Below are positions 55,091 to 64,000 of a stretch of DNA of 64,000 nucleotides, piece after piece. Below the pieces are notes generated by a model. That model was given only the letters and a program-made list of their open reading frames with translations. It had not been told where the DNA came from and searched no databases. Source of the DNA: Muribaculaceae bacterium. Its GTDB lineage: Bacteria > Bacteroidota > Bacteroidia > Bacteroidales > Muribaculaceae. The position numbers and the translations under genes were made by a program. The stretch covers positions 1 through 64,000 of the forward strand of contig JAGANS010000048.1 in NCBI GenBank assembly GCA_017624155.1, read 5' to 3'. Each line of letters opens with the position of its first letter. The stretch's first letter is position 1.

Positions 55091-57679
55091 TTATTCGGCG
55101 CTTGGCTCGGGAAGGGCCGACGCATCAGCACTGCTTCCCGGCGCAGGGGTATCGATTACGGTTGTGGTGATTTTCCCTTGCGTATTGTCGTAGTCTACTA
55201 TCACTTCGTTGCCGGGTTTGAGGGCCGATGACAGTATCAGCTCGGCGAGTTCATCCTCAAGATATTTCTGTATGGCGCGTTTGAGCGGGCGAGCGCCGAA
55301 TTGCGGGTCGTAGCCCTTGCCGGCGATGAAGTCCTTGGCAGCATCCGACAGTGTGAGTGTATATCCGAGGTCGGAAAGACGCTTGCGGAATCCCGCAAGT
55401 TCTATATCGATGATCTTGAATATGGCATCGCGCGACAGCTGGTCGAACATTACTATGTCATCTACTCGGTTCAGAAATTCGGGCGAGAATGCCTTGTTGA
55501 GCGCCTTGCGTATCACGGCGTTCTGCGCATCGGATTCAGCCTGACCTGTACGTGTGGCGAAGCCTACTCCGGTGCCGAAGTCCTTGAGCTGGCGGGTACC
55601 GATATTCGACGTCATTATTATAATGGTATTCTTGAAGTCGATGCGGCGGCCGAGGCTGTCGGTGAGGCGGCCTTCGTCGAGCACCTGCAGCAGCAGGTTG
55701 AATACATCGGGGTGAGCCTTCTCGATCTCGTCGAGAAGCACTACCGAGTATGGATGACGGCGCACCTGCTCGGTTAGCTGACCCCCTTCCTCATAACCGA
55801 CGTATCCCGGAGGTGCACCCACAAGACGCGATACGGTGAACTTTTCCATATATTCGCTCATGTCGATGCGGATGAGGGTTTCCGACGAGTCGAAGAGGAA
55901 TTCGGCCAGTTTCTTGGCCAGATGGGTCTTGCCCACACCGGTCGGGCCGAGGAACATGAACGATCCGATTGGCTTGCCCGGATCTTTCAGTCCGATGCGG
56001 TTGCGCCTGATGGCCTTGGCGATTTTTTCGATGGCGTCGTCCTGGCCGATGATGGCTTTGTGCAGGGTGGGACCCATTTCGAGCAGTCGCAGGCCCTCGG
56101 CCTGTGCCACGCGCTGCACAGGCACCCCTGTCATCATAGCCACAACTTCTGCCACTTTGTCTTCGTCGACTGTCACTCGGTTTTGCTCGAGAGTCTTTTC
56201 CCAGTCGGTCTTGGCCTGTTCGAGCTGCTCGGTAAGTTTCTGTGCGCGGTCGCGCCATACGGCAGCGAGCTCGAAGTTCTGCGAGTGTGCGGCTTCGAGT
56301 TTCTTGGCCGAAGCTTCGTCTACAGCCTTCTCGAGGTTCTCGATTTCCTCTGGTACGGTCACATTGGTGATATGTGCCCGTGCGCCGGCCTCGTCGAGAG
56401 CGTCGATGGCCTTGTCGGGGAAGTTGCGGTCAGACACATAGCGGTCGGTCAGCTTCACGCAGGCTTCGAGAGCCTCGGGAGTGTAAATCACGTTGTGGTG
56501 TTCCTCGTATTTGGGCTTGATATTATTGAGGATCACGAGCGTCTCCTCGGGTGTAGTCGGTTCGACCATCACCTTCTGGAACCGGCGCTCAAGAGCACCG
56601 TCTTTTTCGATGTTCATGCGATACTCATCGAGTGTGGTGGCGCCGATACACTGCAGCTCGCCGCGGGCGAGGGCTGGTTTGAGCATGTTGGCGGCGTCCA
56701 TCGAGCCCTGAGCGTTGCCTGCTCCTACGATGGTGTGTATCTCGTCGATGAACAGGATTATGTCTTTGTTCTTTGACAGTTCGTTGAGGATAGCCTTGAT
56801 GCGTTCCTCAAATTCGCCGCGATATTTGGTGCCGGCCACGATCGAGGCCATGTCTAAGGCTACAACACGTTTGTTGAAGAGCACACGTGGCACCTGACGG
56901 CGCGTGATGCGCAGTGCCAAACCCTCGACGATGGCCGATTTACCTACGCCGGGTTCGCCGATAAGCACAGGGTTGTTCTTTTTGCGTCGGCTCAGTATCT
57001 GTGCGAGTCGTTCGATTTCGGTTTCGCGGCCCACAACCGGGTCGAGTCGCCCCTCCTGTGCGGCTTTGGTCATGTCGTGGCCAAATTTGTCGAGCATCGG
57101 GGTATCTCCGGCACCCGAGCGTTTTTTACCTGAAGCGGGAGCTGATGCACTTTTACCACGTGGCTGATCCGATGAGGAGCTGCCTTCGGGAGTTTCGTCT
57201 TCGTCGCCGTCCATAAATCCGGCGCCGGCGCGTGGGGCTATTCCTCGCTTTTCCTGCGCGGTGCGGAAGAGTGACTCGTAACTGATGCCGGCCGAGAAAA
57301 ACGGTTTGAAAAGCTCGGAGTTGCGGATTTCGTAATTGTGAAACATTGCAAGTACTACATGTATGGGATCAATATCCTCGTCCTTGAGCATACGGGCTTC
57401 GAGCACCGACAGCTTGGTGATGCGTGCGGCGAGGTCGCTCACGCCGATTTGCTCGGCACGTATCTCCGACAATTCATATATTTCGTTGTCGAGATATGCC
57501 TTGAGTTCGTCGAGCGGGCGGTTGGTGGCCGCGTTGTCGAGCATGGCGTATGCGTCTTCGTCGACAAGGGCGGCGAGGAGCAGATGGGCCGGCTCCACGG
57601 TGGCGCAGTTGTGGCGCTGAGCCTGTGCGCGGGCTTCGCCCATCATGTTTTTGAACTTGTTTGAAAACTTGTTATCCAT
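55091..57679 (-). CDS. clpC: ClpC-type AAA+ chaperone of the Clp protease
   Basis: ClpC unfolds proteins and feeds ClpP. I start at the ATG at 57679 ([13 protein letters not shown], 862 residues). It has the double-repeat N domain (about 1-145), a Ser/Gly/Lys-rich linker, AAA1 ([19 protein letters not shown]), a UVR-type middle region ([17 protein letters not shown]), and AAA2 ([23 protein letters not shown]). The ClpP-binding loop tripeptide VGF is in [10 protein letters not shown]. The UVR segment and short middle domain rule out ClpB. Monocistronic, with its own promoter. Confidence 0.95.
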   Translation of the reverse strand: MDNKFSNKFKNMMGEARAQAQRHNCATVEPAHLLLAALVDEDAYAMLDNAATNRPLDELKAYLDNEIYELSEIRAEQIGVSDLAARITKLSVLEARMLKDEDIDPIHVVLAMFHNYEIRNSELFKPFFSAGISYESLFRTAQEKRGIAPRAGAGFMDGDEDETPEGSSSSDQPRGKSASAPASGKKRSGAGDTPMLDKFGHDMTKAAQEGRLDPVVGRETEIERLAQILSRRKKNNPVLIGEPGVGKSAIVEGLALRITRRQVPRVLFNKRVVALDMASIVAGTKYRGEFEERIKAILNELSKNKDIILFIDEIHTIVGAGNAQGSMDAANMLKPALARGELQCIGATTLDEYRMNIEKDGALERRFQKVMVEPTTPEETLVILNNIKPKYEEHHNVIYTPEALEACVKLTDRYVSDRNFPDKAIDALDEAGARAHITNVTVPEEIENLEKAVDEASAKKLEAAHSQNFELAAVWRDRAQKLTEQLEQAKTDWEKTLEQNRVTVDEDKVAEVVAMMTGVPVQRVAQAEGLRLLEMGPTLHKAIIGQDDAIEKIAKAIRRNRIGLKDPGKPIGSFMFLGPTGVGKTHLAKKLAEFLFDSSETLIRIDMSEYMEKFTVSRLVGAPPGYVGYEEGGQLTEQVRRHPYSVVLLDEIEKAHPDVFNLLLQVLDEGRLTDSLGRRIDFKNTIIIMTSNIGTRQLKDFGTGVGFATRTGQAESDAQNAVIRKALNKAFSPEFLNRVDDIVMFDQLSRDAIFKIIDIELAGFRKRLSDLGYTLTLSDAAKDFIAGKGYDPQFGARPLKRAIQKYLEDELAELILSSALKPGNEVIVDYDNTQGKITTTVIDTPAPGSSADASALPEPSAE

Positions 57680-57746
57680 ATATAAAAGGAGAGCAAAAAT
57701 TGTGCCAAAAAGCACGACGGCTCCACACCGGCGTGCTTTTCTATCT

Positions 57747-57777
57747 CAAAGTTACGTATTTTTGCAGCTATACGCAA
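57747..57777 (-). promoter_or_regulatory. clpC promoter
   Basis: On the reverse strand TTG (57777-57775), 20 bp, then TAACTTTG (57754-57747). It lies 67 bp before the clpC start and within the gap to ddl. No CIRCE or other heat-shock inverted repeat is visible. Confidence 0.65.
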
Positions 57778-57806
57778 CTAATGCGCGTTAAAAATCGTTT
57801 AAGCTG

Positions 57807-58973
57807 TCATTTTACACCTTTGACGCCGCCTTTGGTGCCACCGCCCATGGCAAAGATGTTCTGTGCGAAGGACAGTGTTTTGCCCTCGAGGGCACGGTGA
57901 CGCTTCAGCGCGAGACGTACCAGCCGGTCGGTAAGCTGCTCGAATGTGACGCCGCCGGCCTCCCACAGATAGTAGCTGAGCGAGCCGGGGATGGTGTTGA
58001 TTTCATTGACATATACCTTCTTGGCATCGTCGTCGATGATAAGGTCGACGCGGCTCACGCCGTGGCAGCCGAGCACGCGGAAGGTTTCGCCGGCCAGACG
58101 GCGACACTCTGCGGCGAGGTCGGCAGGCAGGTCGGCAGGAATGCGTTTTTGTGCTGCATGCATGCCGCCGCCCATATACTTGTCGCCATAGCTCAGAATC
58201 TCCTCGGCCTTGATCGGCTCCTCGAGCACGGAGGTCTCGAATTCGTCGGCATCGCCGAGCACCGAGCAGTTGATTTCGCGCAGCGCAGTGACCATGTGCT
58301 CAACTATGAGCCGGGTGGAGAAGCGGGCTGCCTCGTCGAGTCGCCCGATGAGCTGAGTGCGGTCGTGGGCCGGGCCGATGCCGATCGACGAGCCGAGGTT
58401 GGCCGGCTTTACGATCACGGGATAGCCGAGTGTATCCTCTACCTTCTTTATCATGGCATCGCGGTCGGCGGCCCACTGGCGGTCGGTCATCCACACATAA
58501 TCGACGACAGGGATCCCGTCGGCGCGGAGAATCATCTTCATTGTTATCTTATCCATGCCGTTGGCCGACGACAGTGTGTCGCAGCCGGCATAAGGGATGC
58601 CGATAGTCTCGAGCACGCCTTCAAATTTTCCGTCCTCAACGTTTGTGCCATGCAGCACCGGCACTGCCACATCGAGTGTGGCAAGGACATCCTTGCCAAA
58701 GAGGGGCTTCTTGGATGTGTAAAGATTGAAATCGCCATATACAGGTTTCATGTACACTTCGGTGAGCTTGCCGAGCAATGCGGGCAGGTTGCGGAAGTTG
58801 GACAGGGTGAGCAGGTCACGGCCGGTGTACCAGCGGCCTTCCTTGGATATGTATATGGGAACTATTTCGTATTTGTCGGGATTGAAAGCATTGATGGCCT
58901 GATTGGCAGAGATTACTGAGATTTCGTGCTCGGTGGAGCGTCCGCCGAAAAATACGCCTACGGTAGTTTTCAT
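57807..58973 (-). CDS. ddl: D-alanine--D-alanine ligase
   Basis: Ddl joins two D-Ala for the peptidoglycan peptide. The 388-residue ATP-grasp enzyme has GGRSTEHEISVIS near residue 11, LGSSIGIG at 193-200, Tyr266 in DKYMGGG aligning with the Tyr that favours D-Ala over D-lactate, and the metal-binding NEINTIPGS at 323-331. It is longer than E. coli DdlB (306) and closer in length to VanA-type or Gram-positive Ddl. It lies 21 bp after the MurF-like gene. Confidence 0.93.
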   Translation of the reverse strand: MKTTVGVFFGGRSTEHEISVISANQAINAFNPDKYEIVPIYISKEGRWYTGRDLLTLSNFRNLPALLGKLTEVYMKPVYGDFNLYTSKKPLFGKDVLATLDVAVPVLHGTNVEDGKFEGVLETIGIPYAGCDTLSSANGMDKITMKMILRADGIPVVDYVWMTDRQWAADRDAMIKKVEDTLGYPVIVKPANLGSSIGIGPAHDRTQLIGRLDEAARFSTRLIVEHMVTALREINCSVLGDADEFETSVLEEPIKAEEILSYGDKYMGGGMHAAQKRIPADLPADLAAECRRLAGETFRVLGCHGVSRVDLIIDDDAKKVYVNEINTIPGSLSYYLWEAGGVTFEQLTDRLVRLALKRHRALEGKTLSFAQNIFAMGGGTKGGVKGVK

Positions 58974-58994
58974 CTTGAATTTTTAAACAAGTTC

Positions 58995-60596
58995 TTATTT
59001 AAAAGTGTCCGGAAGATCGTTTTCGTAAAGGACAGTGTCGCCCTTTGCGGCAATCCGGGATAGTATGTTTTGTGCGTCGGCAAAGGTGTCGGCCGTATGG
59101 AGCGATTCTTCATTCAGATGGCCTGTGGAGCGGATGCCCTCGACTATGGCGTCGCGGTTGTAACGGCCTACCACGATGGCTATATCGACATTGCGGCTGA
59201 TGGTTTCGCCAAACTGAAAGTTAAGCTCGTATTGTTCGGGGCCGAGTTCTATCATGCCGGGGGTTATAACGATGCGTTTGCCGCCGGGCATGGCGCCGAG
59301 TACTTCCAGGGCCATGCGCGATCCTACCGGATTGGAATTGAAGGCATCGTCGAGAATGGTGATACCGCCGGGAGTGCGCTTGATCGACAGTCGGTGCTCC
59401 ACGGGTTCGATTGCGGCTACTGCGGCTGCAATTTTGGCATCAGGCACACCGAGTACTCGGGCTGCGACAACGGCTGCGAGTAGGTCGCTCACGTTGCATT
59501 CGCCCATAAGGCGTGTACGCAGCGGCAGCGAATATCCGTCGGGATCGGTCACGGTGAATGTTGTGCCGTCGGGCGAATATCTGACATCAGTGGCTTGGTA
59601 GTCGGCGCCGCCGGCGCGCACCGCATAGCGCAGACAGCGGGCATTGTTGACTGTACGGTCGGCTATCTTCTCAAAGTCGTTGTTGACGATAGCTGTGCCG
59701 TCGGCCGGCAGGGCGTCGGCAAGCTCGAATTTGGCTGCCTGTACATTCTCGATAGTTTTGAAGGATTCAAGGTGCTGCGGCCCTACGGCGGTAATGATTC
59801 CTACCGAGGGATGGACGAGATCGCAGATCTCCTTGATGTCGCCGCGGTTCTTGGCACCCATCTCTACAATGAATACCTCGTTATAGGGTTTCAGCAGCTC
59901 GCGGATGGTGCGGACAACGCCGAGGGTGGTGTTGTAGCTGCCGGGAGTCATCAGCGTGTCGAATTGCTCGCTGAGGATACGGTAGAGATAGTGCTTGGTG
60001 CTTGTCTTACCGTATGAGCCGGTGATGCCTACCACCCTGAGTTCGGGCATAGAGCGCAGTCTGGCAGCAGCGTCGTTGTAGTAGCGGGCTGTGATGGCCT
60101 TTTCCACCGGTTTCAGTATATAGTTGGCTGCGATGATCAGCACATGCGAGATGCAGTAGCATGCGAGCAGTGCCGTCGATATCAGATAAAGCACAGTGGC
60201 AACAGGGGCATGGAGGGCAAATAGCACAAAGGCCGCTGATACCGCGATGCTCAGCAGCACGGCCACCGAGTATATGCGTCGGCTGCGGGCCGTCCATACC
60301 AGCGGTTTTTTGTACTTGCGGCGTGCAAGGGTCCAGACGCCTGAGGCGCCATAGATGATGAATATCAGTAGTGAAGCCACGGGGCTGCTAAATGTCGACA
60401 TGGCAAGGAACCATATCGCCATGCCTCCGAGACGCCACAGTGATGTGGAGTCTTTGGAATCGTTGAGCCAGCCGCGGTAACGCGACGGGCGATATGAATT
60501 CTGCTGGAACATCATGAGGTCGCGCTTCAGTTCGAGCAGAAGATAGGCTGCAAGGACTATGAGCGCCACCGATGCGAGTATGATTTGTACAGTCAT
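58995..60596 (-). CDS. Membrane-anchored MurF-like ligase
   Basis: A 533-residue Mur ligase family protein fused to an N-terminal membrane part (about five helices in 1-160). The ligase part has P-loop GSYGKTSTK (193-201), EMGAKNRGDI, His275 in GPQHLE, Lys289 in AAKFEL (likely carbamylated) and DDAFNSNP, the MurF-type C-terminal motif. MurF adds D-Ala-D-Ala to UDP-MurNAc-tripeptide, and the neighbouring ddl makes that dipeptide. Canonical MurF has no membrane domain, so this may be a second enzyme using a lipid-linked or modified substrate. Confidence 0.85.
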   Translation of the reverse strand: MTVQIILASVALIVLAAYLLLELKRDLMMFQQNSYRPSRYRGWLNDSKDSTSLWRLGGMAIWFLAMSTFSSPVASLLIFIIYGASGVWTLARRKYKKPLVWTARSRRIYSVAVLLSIAVSAAFVLFALHAPVATVLYLISTALLACYCISHVLIIAANYILKPVEKAITARYYNDAAARLRSMPELRVVGITGSYGKTSTKHYLYRILSEQFDTLMTPGSYNTTLGVVRTIRELLKPYNEVFIVEMGAKNRGDIKEICDLVHPSVGIITAVGPQHLESFKTIENVQAAKFELADALPADGTAIVNNDFEKIADRTVNNARCLRYAVRAGGADYQATDVRYSPDGTTFTVTDPDGYSLPLRTRLMGECNVSDLLAAVVAARVLGVPDAKIAAAVAAIEPVEHRLSIKRTPGGITILDDAFNSNPVGSRMALEVLGAMPGGKRIVITPGMIELGPEQYELNFQFGETISRNVDIAIVVGRYNRDAIVEGIRSTGHLNEESLHTADTFADAQNILSRIAAKGDTVLYENDLPDTFK

Positions 60597-60605
60597 TACG
60601 GTAGG

Positions 60606-61376
60606 CTATTTGGACTCCGAGAGGATAAAACGGCGGAATGATGCCGCCGACTGGAAGGGGTTGTCGACGAAACTGAAATGCCCGGCGCCCGGGAAGGATA
60701 CCAGCCCTGCGTTGGGTATCAGTTTACGCATTATCTGGGCGTCGCGCATAGGGGTAGCCGTATCCTCCTCGCCCCAGATGAGCAGGGTGGGTGCCTTGAT
60801 TTTGGGCATGTGCTCGCGCAGGTCGGTATTAACAACCTTCACCATCACACGGCGCATTACAGGCGAGCAGCGATTGTAATCGTATGAGCCGCGGCGCGAG
60901 CGCATCTGCTCGATTATCTCGGCTGCGCGTTTGCGGCCCACTATATTGGGATACAGCCATTTGGCAAATTTGAAGCTGTATACTTTCATATAATATTTCA
61001 GTGAGCGGCGCGGCTTAACGCCGGCTGCGTCGACCAACACGAGTTTTCGGACCGGATTGCGCGACGAATACAATATGGCCACGCGGCCGCCGAATGAGTG
61101 GCCGAGCACTATCGGATTGTCGAGGTTTAGAAGCGATACAAATTCCTCGAGCATCTGAACATATTCCTCCACACCCCAGTCGGTCGGCGGTTCGTCCGAC
61201 TTGCCGAAGCCCGGCAGGTCGATGTTGAACACCTCATGGTGCTCTGCGCCAACACGCTCAAACAAGCCCAGGGTACTGCTGTCACAGCCCCAGCCGTGCA
61301 TCAGTATCACCGGGCTGCCGGTGCCGGTGTGTCGGTAGTTTATCTTGATTCCCTTTACGGTAATAGTATTGTTCAT
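60606..61376 (-). CDS. Alpha/beta-fold hydrolase
   Basis: A 256-residue serine hydrolase with a complete triad: Ser94 in GHSFGG, Asp205 in WGEED and His233 in GAGHFSF. The oxyanion-side motif is HGWGCDSST near residue 27. A cap domain occupies about residues 120-180, rich in Lys, Arg and Tyr. Substrate is unknown. It leads an operon with the MurF-like gene (9-bp gap) and ddl, which hints at a cell-wall or lipid-linked substrate. Strong promoter upstream. Confidence 0.88.
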   Translation of the reverse strand: MNNTITVKGIKINYRHTGTGSPVILMHGWGCDSSTLGLFERVGAEHHEVFNIDLPGFGKSDEPPTDWGVEEYVQMLEEFVSLLNLDNPIVLGHSFGGRVAILYSSRNPVRKLVLVDAAGVKPRRSLKYYMKVYSFKFAKWLYPNIVGRKRAAEIIEQMRSRRGSYDYNRCSPVMRRVMVKVVNTDLREHMPKIKAPTLLIWGEEDTATPMRDAQIMRKLIPNAGLVSFPGAGHFSFVDNPFQSAASFRRFILSESK

Positions 61377-61398
61377 CGTGCAATGTAAAATAAGACTA

Positions 61399-61430
61399 CA
61401 AAGGTACGAAAAAATAGAACAAACATCAAA
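61399..61430 (-). promoter_or_regulatory. Promoter of the hydrolase/MurF-like/ddl operon
   Basis: On the reverse strand TTTG (61430-61427), 20 bp, TACCTTTG (61406-61399): full consensus, 22 bp before the hydrolase start. Confidence 0.8.
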
Positions 61431-61452
61431 TAAAAAACCGTCAATAGTCGCG

Positions 61453-63021
61453 TCAGTAGTCGTATATCAGCTCAAGGTCATCAAGGCATAGCACGGAGCC
61501 AGCGCCTCCCGTGAAGTAATCGCCGTATTTGGATGCCGAGGCCGTGATAAGTATGTATTTGGGTACGCGGGATGTAGACTTGTATTCGAGCTCAAACTCA
61601 AACGGTGTGTATGTGCTCACAGTCTCGCCGCACTGCATCCTGCCATAGGCCACGACGTAGCTGCCATCGGGGTCGAAGAGCTGGCGGTTGCGCGGATTGG
61701 TGCGTATCTCGAATGGCTCGTTCTGGTCGATCAGTGCCACCCATACGATGCAGGTATCGGGCCGGTTGCGCAGGTCGGTCCATTCAGTAGATACGTAGTT
61801 GATCGGTGCGGATGTATATTTGAAGTATCCGCGCATCTTGGTGGGGCGCTCGATGAACGGTCGTCCGAACGACAGAATGCCGTTGGTTCCGTCGGTTTTC
61901 ACATATCGTCCGGCAAACAGATTGCCGGCGGCGAGTTTGCCAAGCGCGCCGATGCCTACAAAGCGTGTTTCGAGCTGTGCGGCCCAGCCGCTGCCGCTTG
62001 AGGTGTCGTCGGTGGGGAAACTGTTCGAGGTACCGAGGGTAGTAGCTCCCTTATTGCCGGTATCCCAGTATGGTTCGCCGCCCTCGGACCATGGATTCCA
62101 GACCTTGCCGTCGAGCCACCATTGGTCAAGGCTGCTGTTGGGAACCTGAACGATGCTGCCGGTGGTGAATTTCAGTACCTCGCCATATACCTCGCCGGAA
62201 TAGGCGCGTGTCTCGTAGGCCGTCTGTGGCGACAGATGGATAATGCGGGCGTGGAAGCTGCCGCCGTCGACGGTAAGGTCGGCCTCAGGCACACGTGTCC
62301 ACTCGGTGTCGCCTTCCAGACGGTATTCGATGCCGTTGTCTTTGCCGGCTTCGGCGCGGCCATACACCCAGGCTACATTAGTCCATGCATCGGCGCTCAC
62401 GGTGCTGACATCCACGTCGCTCTGTTCCACGTAGATCGTCCACAACTCTTTGCGGCCCCATGCTTCCACCTCCACTTCCACAGGACGCATGGCGTTCACA
62501 TACGTGCCGACGATTGCCGGGGTCATGACCGATCCTTCGGGGCCGAGTTTGGCGGTCTCGATATATATCCGCGATAGGTCGGCGCTCTTGGCTACATAGA
62601 CCACCACGCGCTGCCCCGGCACGTCGATAAGTGTCTGCCCGACCTGCCCGCTCACGGTGAAGTATCGTTCGACAGGCTGCTGTGCCACGATGCTCCAGGG
62701 CCAGTCCTGATACAATGATAGAGTCACTCTTACAGGGCTTTCCATGTCGAGCGGCATGGAAAGGTCGGCGCCGTGGAGCGTGGCGCCGGTTGTGATGGAG
62801 TATTCTTCGACCGATACATTGCGGATATCGACAGTTTCGGGAAAATGAACGGTCACTACACGGTTTATGGTATCGATCGAGGCGCCCTGGTCCTGACCGG
62901 CAGCTGTGAAAGTCAGAAAGTTGGCCTGTATGCGGGGGTAGGGAATGTCGTTGCGTATGCATCCTGCCATCAGAGTGAGGCACAGTAATACCGCTATATA
63001 ATATGTGATCTTGTGTGTCAT
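61453..63021 (-). CDS. PCMD-domain lipoprotein
   Basis: A 522-residue predicted outer-membrane lipoprotein (lipid Cys21 in LTLMAGC). The chosen start at 63021 overlaps the upstream stop as ATGA. Middle residues (about 230-310) look like a fibronectin type III-style fold with LSPQTAYETRAYSGEVYGEVLKF, and the C-terminal half (about 320-522) matches the PCMD family (putative carbohydrate metabolism domain), ending in GAGSVLCLDDLELIYDY. Such proteins are surface-exposed and often sit near barrels and polysaccharide genes. Function is unproven. Confidence 0.82.
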   Translation of the reverse strand: MTHKITYYIAVLLCLTLMAGCIRNDIPYPRIQANFLTFTAAGQDQGASIDTINRVVTVHFPETVDIRNVSVEEYSITTGATLHGADLSMPLDMESPVRVTLSLYQDWPWSIVAQQPVERYFTVSGQVGQTLIDVPGQRVVVYVAKSADLSRIYIETAKLGPEGSVMTPAIVGTYVNAMRPVEVEVEAWGRKELWTIYVEQSDVDVSTVSADAWTNVAWVYGRAEAGKDNGIEYRLEGDTEWTRVPEADLTVDGGSFHARIIHLSPQTAYETRAYSGEVYGEVLKFTTGSIVQVPNSSLDQWWLDGKVWNPWSEGGEPYWDTGNKGATTLGTSNSFPTDDTSSGSGWAAQLETRFVGIGALGKLAAGNLFAGRYVKTDGTNGILSFGRPFIERPTKMRGYFKYTSAPINYVSTEWTDLRNRPDTCIVWVALIDQNEPFEIRTNPRNRQLFDPDGSYVVAYGRMQCGETVSTYTPFEFELEYKSTSRVPKYILITASASKYGDYFTGGAGSVLCLDDLELIYDY

Positions 63022-63866
63022 ATCACTACCATCATGCCGAAGTTGATGTTGAAGATATTGAAACGGAAGTTGGCGCCCGAAGTGAAGCGCGAGCCTTCGT
63101 CGACCTGATCGGTTACCTGATGTTCCCGGCGGATGTTGAGGCCGAATACACCGAATGAGACGTTGAAGGCCACGTATTCCTGAATGAATATGCACACGCC
63201 CGGACTGAAATTGAGGCTTGCCGTGGTGATGGTGGTGCGTGTGTCTTTAGGCTTCTCGTCGTATATGCGCTTGAAACGCGACGAGCCGCTTCCCACTGTG
63301 AGATCAACCTCGTTGAATATGCCGAAGCGCTTGCTTTTGTTGAGACCTATATAGTTGCGGTAAAACAGCGATGTGGAGTAGGACTGCGTGTAATAGCTCA
63401 CGTCGCGAATCGAGAAATTCAGATCATCGTCAAAGTCCATCGCCAGCTTGCCGAGGTCGCCTTTGCCGCGAGTATAATTGAAGCGGATACCTATCGACTG
63501 ATTGTTGCTGAAGAAGTATGAGATGAACGGCTTTATTGAATAGAGTTTGCCATTGAAATCAATATCGCTGAGTATAGAGAGCACCTGAACGTCTTCGGTG
63601 TTGAGTTCTCCGTATGAGGCCGTGAGACCGAATCCCCACTTGCCGCGCGGTATGAACAGATAGTTGAACAGCCCGCGGTCATAGCGTCCCAGATTTCGCT
63701 CGGGTATTACCAGCGGGACGGTATCCTGTCCCACTATGACGGTTTCCTTCATGTCGGGACTTTCGTGTGCGAGGGCTTTGCGCACAACTGTCTGCGCCGA
63801 GGCGGTTCCCGATATGGCCGATATGGACATTGCGGCCGCAAGAATTATGTAACGCATCATCCTCAT
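63018..63866 (-). CDS. Outer-membrane beta-barrel-like protein
   Basis: A 282-residue protein with a signal peptide (about 1-25, ending GTASAQ) and a mature part of alternating beta-strand character with aromatic-rich strands (WGFGLTASYGE, FNYTRGKGD, SLFYRNYIG) ending FNIFNINFGMMVVI. No catalytic motif is seen. Start at 63866; ATGs two codons and three codons further are also possible. It is coupled to the PCMD lipoprotein by a 4-base overlap and sits 3 bp after the stop of a paralogous gene at the window edge. Confidence 0.78.
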   Translation of the reverse strand: MRMMRYIILAAAMSISAISGTASAQTVVRKALAHESPDMKETVIVGQDTVPLVIPERNLGRYDRGLFNYLFIPRGKWGFGLTASYGELNTEDVQVLSILSDIDFNGKLYSIKPFISYFFSNNQSIGIRFNYTRGKGDLGKLAMDFDDDLNFSIRDVSYYTQSYSTSLFYRNYIGLNKSKRFGIFNEVDLTVGSGSSRFKRIYDEKPKDTRTTITTASLNFSPGVCIFIQEYVAFNVSFGVFGLNIRREHQVTDQVDEGSRFTSGANFRFNIFNINFGMMVVI

Positions 63867-63869
63867 GGC

Positions 63870-64000
63870 CTATATGTAGAATGCCACCCCGAAGGTGATT
63901 GAAAACAGATTGATCTTGAAGTTGGCGGATGAATGTCTCATGCGTGCCACATATATCTGATCGGTAGTGAACTTAGTGGCTGTGTAATTGAACCCCAATA
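63870..64000 (-). CDS. Paralogous outer-membrane protein, C-terminal fragment (cut by window edge)
   Basis: The reverse frame ending at 63870 reads 42 residues to the edge, finishing ANFKINLFSITFGVAFYI. The last 40 residues line up with the end of the neighbouring protein (ANFRFNIFNINFGMMVVI), including a shared TDQ and SSANF/SGANF motif, so these are tandem paralogs. The N-terminal part lies outside the window. Confidence 0.75.
   Translation of the reverse strand, partial: LGFNYTATKFTTDQIYVARMRHSSANFKINLFSITFGVAFYI

Noticed and set aside
57807..58973. Ddl as a VanA-type D-Ala-D-Lac ligase
   Set aside because: The Tyr in DKY that aligns with the D-Ala-D-Ala-specific Tyr is kept, and no vanH or vanX lies nearby; length alone is not enough.

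Overview
The window is ordinary, gene-dense chromosome of a Bacteroidota gut-type bacterium. I infer Bacteroidales, most like Muribaculaceae. The inference rests on repeated Bacteroidota promoter signals (TAnnTTTG about 20 bp after a TTTG/TTG), a serine palmitoyltransferase of the Bacteroides kind, a Na+-NQR operon, the DAHP synthase/chorismate mutase fusion, a FeoA-FeoB fusion, long-form type 2 PyrF and a complete SprA. No rRNA, tRNA, CRISPR array, prophage or intact insertion sequence was seen. The only mobility gene is the N-terminus of a probable tyrosine recombinase cut by the left edge.

Layout. 1-663: recombinase fragment and a spacer holding copy 1 of a palindromic repeat. 664-6488: nqrABCDEF, the Na+-pumping NADH:quinone oxidoreductase, in overlapping frames. 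6565-7440: fabD, convergent on a shared terminator. 7575-11720: forward run tatA, tatC, a Na+/dicarboxylate-type symporter, a YpfJ-type zinc peptidase and ribD. 11708-18953: reverse genes vanZ-like, asnS, rluB with a long GGYQ/R tract, copy 2 of the repeat, then zinc-ribbon protein, Nif3 and aspS. 19060-24957: reverse DUF2007, ABC-2 exporter pair, sphingolipid enzyme Spt, an unrecognised membrane/zinc-ribbon protein and HU. 25079-33299: reverse aromatic biosynthesis fusion, TIGR02757 protein, a THUMP-like methyltransferase, pgk, pyrF, a DUF4153 protein and prfA. 33415-38685: small secreted protein, rpmH, Pit-type phosphate transporter with a PhoU-like tail, and a two-component pair. 38754-48735: giant sprA divergent from feoAB. 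48835-55006: class I fumarase, a lipoprotein class A beta-lactamase, and aspT-aspD. 55091-64000: clpC, ddl, a membrane-anchored MurF-like ligase, an alpha/beta hydrolase, a PCMD lipoprotein and two paralogous outer-membrane proteins, the last cut by the right edge.

How the genes fit together. NQR builds a sodium gradient, and a sodium-coupled type symporter lies nearby. Fumarase with AspT/AspD suggests C4-dicarboxylate and aspartate fermentation; AspT/AspD exchange and decarboxylation would generate proton motive force. Ddl, the MurF-like ligase and the hydrolase form a tight reverse operon that looks like a cell-wall side branch. Tat, SprA and the lipoproteins belong to export and surface assembly.

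I did not find a clearly new defence or mobile system. The best leads are (1) a near-perfect 27-bp palindrome at the promoter between sprA and feoAB, (2) a two-copy composite palindromic repeat, one copy bracketed by GCGAAGC mini-hairpins, (3) the hydrolase/MurF-like/Ddl operon, (4) the PCMD lipoprotein with tandem barrel paralogs and (5) the uncharacterised 510-residue protein.
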